Assembly: GCA_002317475.1 (NCBI GenBank)
Contig: DCIS01000123.1
Coordinates: 1,270 to 9,020, forward strand
Length of the DNA stretch: 7,751 bases
Origin: Prevotellaceae bacterium UBA1720
Lineage (GTDB): Bacteria; Bacteroidota; Bacteroidia; Bacteroidales; Bacteroidaceae
Direction: 5' to 3'
Shown here: positions 5,210 to 7,751 of the stretch, one piece after another
Layout: every line of letters begins with the position of its first letter
Position numbering within the stretch: the first letter of the stretch is position 1
Program-made: the position numbers and the translations under genes
Notes under the pieces: generated by a model
The model's database searches: none
What the model was told of the DNA's origin: nothing
The model's input: the letters and a program-made list of their open reading frames with translations, nothing else

Positions 5210-7579
5210 ATGAGAAATTTCAAGCACCGAATGAAAGGCATAGGCATGGCTCTGATGGCCAGTGCCATGTTCGCCGTTTCTACCCCTGCCCAGGCTCAGC
5301 AGAACAGTTTTGAGATTGGCAACAAGACATTTCTACTCAATGGCAAGCCCTTTGTGGTGAAGGCTGCCGAGGTACACTACCCCCGTATCCCACGTCCCTA
5401 CTGGGAGCAGCGCATCAAGATGTGTAAGGCACTGGGTATGAACACTTTGTGTGTGTACGTCTTCTGGAACATCCACGAGCAGAAGATGGACGAGTTTGAC
5501 TTCACCGACAACAACGACCTGCGTGCCTTCGTGAAGCTGGCACAGAAGAATGGCATGTACGTCATCGTACGTCCCGGTCCATACGTTTGTGCCGAGTGGG
5601 AAATGGGTGGTCTGCCCTGGTGGTTGCTGAAGAAGAAGGATATCCGTCTGCGTGAGCAGGATCCTTTCTTCATGGAGCGCCTGCGCGTGTTCGAGAAGAA
5701 GGTGGGCGAGCAGATTGGCGACCTCACCATCGAGAAGGGCGGTCCCATCATCATGGTACAGGTGGAGAACGAGTACGGCAGCTATGGCGAGGACAAGCCT
5801 TACATCAGCGAGGTACGCGACATCATCCGCGAGAGTGGTTTCGACCAGGTGAAACTGTTCCAGTGTGACTGGAGCTCCAACTTCACCAAGAACGGTCTGG
5901 ACGACCTGACCTGGACCATGAACTTCGGTACGGGTGCCAATATCGACAATGAGTTCCGCAAACTGAAGCAACTGCGCCCCGAGAGTCCCTTGATGTGCTC
6001 CGAGTTCTGGAGTGGATGGTTCGACAAGTGGGGCGGTCGTCATGAGACACGCGGTGCCAAGGATATGGTGGACGGTATGCGCGACATGCTGGACCGTGGC
6101 ATCTCATTCAGTCTCTACATGACCCACGGAGGTACCAACTGGGGACACTGGGCTGGTGCCAACTCACCCGGTTTCGCTCCCGACGTGACCAGCTATGACT
6201 ATGATGCGCCCATCAACGAGGCAGGCCAGACCACACCCAAGTACTTTGAGCTGCGCGAGATGATGGCGAAATACAATGACGGCAAGAAGTTGCCTGCCAT
6301 TCCCAAGGAGTACGCCACCATCAGCATTCCCAAGGTGGAGTTCAAGGAGGTCGCTCCCTTGTTCAGCAACCTGCCCAAACCCAAACAGCTCAACGGCGAA
6401 CTGCGTACCTTCGAGGAACTGGATCTCGGTTGGGGTTGCATGCTCTACCGTACCAAGATTCAGCAGGCCATCAATGCCGAGAGCGTGCTGAAGGTGACAG
6501 AGGCTCATGACTATGCCCAGATCTTCATCAACGGCAAGTACATTGGCAAGCTGGACCGTATCAACCGCGAGACCACGCTCAACCTGCCCGCTATGCGCCA
6601 GGGCGATGTGCTGGATATCTATGTTGAGGCACTGGGACGTATCAATTTCGGTCGTGCCATCAAGGATTTCAAGGGTATCACCGAGAAGGTGGAACTGACC
6701 TACAACCTCGCCGACAACTCGCAGGTGAACATCAACCTGAAGAACTGGGAGATCTACTGTCTTCCCGATGACTACAAGACACAGACCGAGATGAAGTATG
6801 TGCCTGTGACCGAGCAGAACAAGGGTGTACGCGGCAACTACCGTGCCACCTTCACCCTCTCGAAGGTGGGCGATACGTTCATCAACATGGAGACCTTCGG
6901 CAAGGGTCAGGTTTACGTGAACGGACATGCCATCGGCCGCTTCTGGCAGATTGGTCCCCAGCAGACCCTCTACATGCCAGGTTGCTGGCTGAAGAAGGGT
7001 GTGAACGAGATCATCGTCACCGATGTCGTTGGTCCCAAGGAGGCAGCAGTGGAAGGTTTGCAGAAACCCATCATCGACAAGCTCAATCTGGCTGGTCCCC
7101 AGACCCATCGTCTGAAGGATCAGAAGCTCGACCTCAGTGGTGAGAAACCCGTCATGGCTGGTCAGTTGAAGAAGGGTAACGGTTGGCAGGAAGTGAAGTT
7201 CGACAAGCCCGTCAGTGGTCGTTACTTCTGCATCGAGGCTCTCAACAGCCATTGGGATCGCGAGTACTGCTGCATTGCCGAGCTCTACCTGCTCGATGCC
7301 AACGGCAAGCGTCTCTCGCGCGAACCTTGGTCTATTGCCTACGCTGATGACGAGGATGTAACCAGTGGCAACAAGAATGGCGACAAGATCTTCGACCTCC
7401 AGGAAAGCACCTATTGGAGCACGAACAAGGGCGTACAGTTCCCCCACCATATCGTGATCGACATGAATCAGGATCAGACCATCACCGGTTTCCAGATCCT
7501 TCCCCGTATGGAGGATGGTGCTCCCGAGAGCATCAAGGACTACAAGATCTACCTCAAGAGCGGAGAATTCAAGTACTAA
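5210..7579 (+). CDS. Secreted GH35 beta-galactosidase with C-terminal discoidin-like module
   Basis: This 789-residue glycoside hydrolase family 35 enzyme is predicted to release terminal beta-galactose from glycans. Residues 1-29 are a signal peptide ending in AQA before QQNSF, with no lipobox, so it is probably periplasmic. The start at 5210 is used; an internal ATG at codon 8 would also leave a workable signal peptide. The TIM barrel (about 33-350) shows HYPRIPRPYW, RPGPYVCAEW (121-130), the acid/base E188 in VENEYGSYG and the nucleophile E265 in SEFWSGW, as in human GLB1. THGGTNWG (305-312) also fits. Two beta-sandwich domains follow at about 400-510 and 535-610, the second with VNGHAIGRFW. 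Residues about 645-789 resemble an F5/8 type C module with its halves reversed. Lysine is mostly AAG and Ile mostly ATC, suggesting good expression. No SusC/SusD genes are adjacent within the window. Confidence 0.95.
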   Translation: MRNFKHRMKGIGMALMASAMFAVSTPAQAQQNSFEIGNKTFLLNGKPFVVKAAEVHYPRIPRPYWEQRIKMCKALGMNTLCVYVFWNIHEQKMDEFDFTDNNDLRAFVKLAQKNGMYVIVRPGPYVCAEWEMGGLPWWLLKKKDIRLREQDPFFMERLRVFEKKVGEQIGDLTIEKGGPIIMVQVENEYGSYGEDKPYISEVRDIIRESGFDQVKLFQCDWSSNFTKNGLDDLTWTMNFGTGANIDNEFRKLKQLRPESPLMCSEFWSGWFDKWGGRHETRGAKDMVDGMRDMLDRGISFSLYMTHGGTNWGHWAGANSPGFAPDVTSYDYDAPINEAGQTTPKYFELREMMAKYNDGKKLPAIPKEYATISIPKVEFKEVAPLFSNLPKPKQLNGELRTFEELDLGWGCMLYRTKIQQAINAESVLKVTEAHDYAQIFINGKYIGKLDRINRETTLNLPAMRQGDVLDIYVEALGRINFGRAIKDFKGITEKVELTYNLADNSQVNINLKNWEIYCLPDDYKTQTEMKYVPVTEQNKGVRGNYRATFTLSKVGDTFINMETFGKGQVYVNGHAIGRFWQIGPQQTLYMPGCWLKKGVNEIIVTDVVGPKEAAVEGLQKPIIDKLNLAGPQTHRLKDQKLDLSGEKPVMAGQLKKGNGWQEVKFDKPVSGRYFCIEALNSHWDREYCCIAELYLLDANGKRLSREPWSIAYADDEDVTSGNKNGDKIFDLQESTYWSTNKGVQFPHHIVIDMNQDQTITGFQILPRMEDGAPESIKDYKIYLKSGEFKY

Positions 7580-7599
7580 GGTATTATCATATTTTCATG

Positions 7600-7637
7600 A
7601 AAAGGGCGCAGCGATGTGACGTTGCGCCCTTTTTCTT
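7600..7637 (+). terminator. Rho-independent terminator, probably bidirectional
   Basis: A hairpin with arms aaaagggcgcagcg (7600-7613) and cgttgcgccctttt (7620-7633) encloses the six-base loop atgtga. It includes one G-U pair and is followed by a T-rich tract (tttttcttt). It lies 20 bases after the GH35 stop. On the minus strand the same stem is followed by four T, and it lies 25 bases beyond the stop of the convergent small gene, so it can serve both. Confidence 0.9.
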
Positions 7638-7662
7638 TATTAAGTAATTTATAACTTTTAAT

Positions 7663-7751
7663 TTACAATTCTCCTGCTATGCAGGAACTCGTTCCCAGTG
7701 CAGTTGCGATGGCGGTCAGAATACTAATCAGTATCTGTACAGCCCATTTTA
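7663..7751 (-). CDS. Smalltalk-like mini-protein, 3' part only
   Basis: The minus strand holds an open frame running in from the right edge and ending in TAA at 7663-7665. The 28 visible codons read KWAVQILISIL followed by TAIATALGTSSCIAGEL. The hydrophobic stretch with ILTAIAT, then LG.(S/T)SC, is the signature of the short (about 30 residue) proteins annotated as 'smalltalk protein' in Bacteroides and Prevotella, as I recall them. The start codon and a few N-terminal residues lie outside the window. It is a single hydrophobic helix ending in Cys, with an extra IAGEL tail where relatives usually stop at or just after the Cys. Function is unknown; relatives are often found near HU-like DNA-binding and amidase genes, which could be looked for just to the right. 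The gene is convergent with the GH35 gene across a shared terminator. Confidence 0.7.
   Translation of the reverse strand, partial: KWAVQILISILTAIATALGTSSCIAGEL

Noticed and set aside
5333..6043. A 236-codon minus-strand frame inside the GH35 gene.
   Set aside because: Same cause as the longer antisense frame: low-complexity Leu/Val/Thr/His content and complete overlap with the catalytic domain on the other strand.
6164..7450. A 428-codon open frame on the minus strand inside the GH35 gene.
   Set aside because: It is a shadow of strongly biased codon use in the GH35 gene; the translation is Leu/Val/His-rich with no recognisable domain, and the sense frame is a full-length enzyme.

Overview
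The window looks like a chromosomal stretch from a Bacteroidales bacterium, most likely Prevotella or a close relative (Prevotellaceae). This rests on three things: promoter -7 boxes of the Bacteroidetes type (TAnnTTTG) upstream of several genes in place of E. coli-like -10 boxes, A/T-rich start regions without Shine-Dalgarno sequences, and protein families typical of the group. These include a secreted GH35 beta-galactosidase, a menaquinone prenyltransferase and the tail of a 'smalltalk'-type mini-protein. There is no rRNA, tRNA, CRISPR array, insertion sequence or phage module, and no gene-free stretch longer than 300 bases.

Left part (1-1913): a 7-bp tandem array (GAAAC core) opens the window and sits just past the stop of a minus-strand secreted metallophosphatase/5'-nucleotidase. 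An 85-bp divergent intergenic region follows, carrying back-to-back -7 boxes for this gene and for the rightward genes.

Middle (1914-5031): a rightward cluster encodes a YggS-family PLP-binding protein, then a 72-bp array of nine 8-bp units (ATCGA plus three variable bases), a small Dabb-family alpha/beta-barrel protein, and MenA, which prenylates 1,4-dihydroxy-2-naphthoate on the way to menaquinone. The first two genes have no separate promoter visible between them, so they are probably co-transcribed. menA may also have its own promoter. menA ends one base before the stop of a convergent minus-strand gene for a zinc-ribbon, single-pass membrane protein with TPR-like repeats and a possible NTF2-like C-terminal domain.

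Right part (5032-7751): a 178-bp divergent region carries a good -33/-7 promoter for a 789-residue secreted GH35 beta-galactosidase whose C-terminal module reads like a discoidin (F5/8 type C) fold with its halves in swapped order. A strong, roughly symmetric hairpin terminator follows. Beyond it lies the 3' end of a convergent minus-strand mini-gene resembling smalltalk proteins, cut by the window edge.

Most of the content is ordinary housekeeping and envelope metabolism: nucleotide salvage, PLP homeostasis, menaquinone synthesis and galactoside hydrolysis. I see no clear new multi-gene system. The items most worth a second look are the two related GAAAC arrays, the apparently permuted discoidin module, the TcaA-like domain order of the zinc-ribbon protein, and the smalltalk tail.
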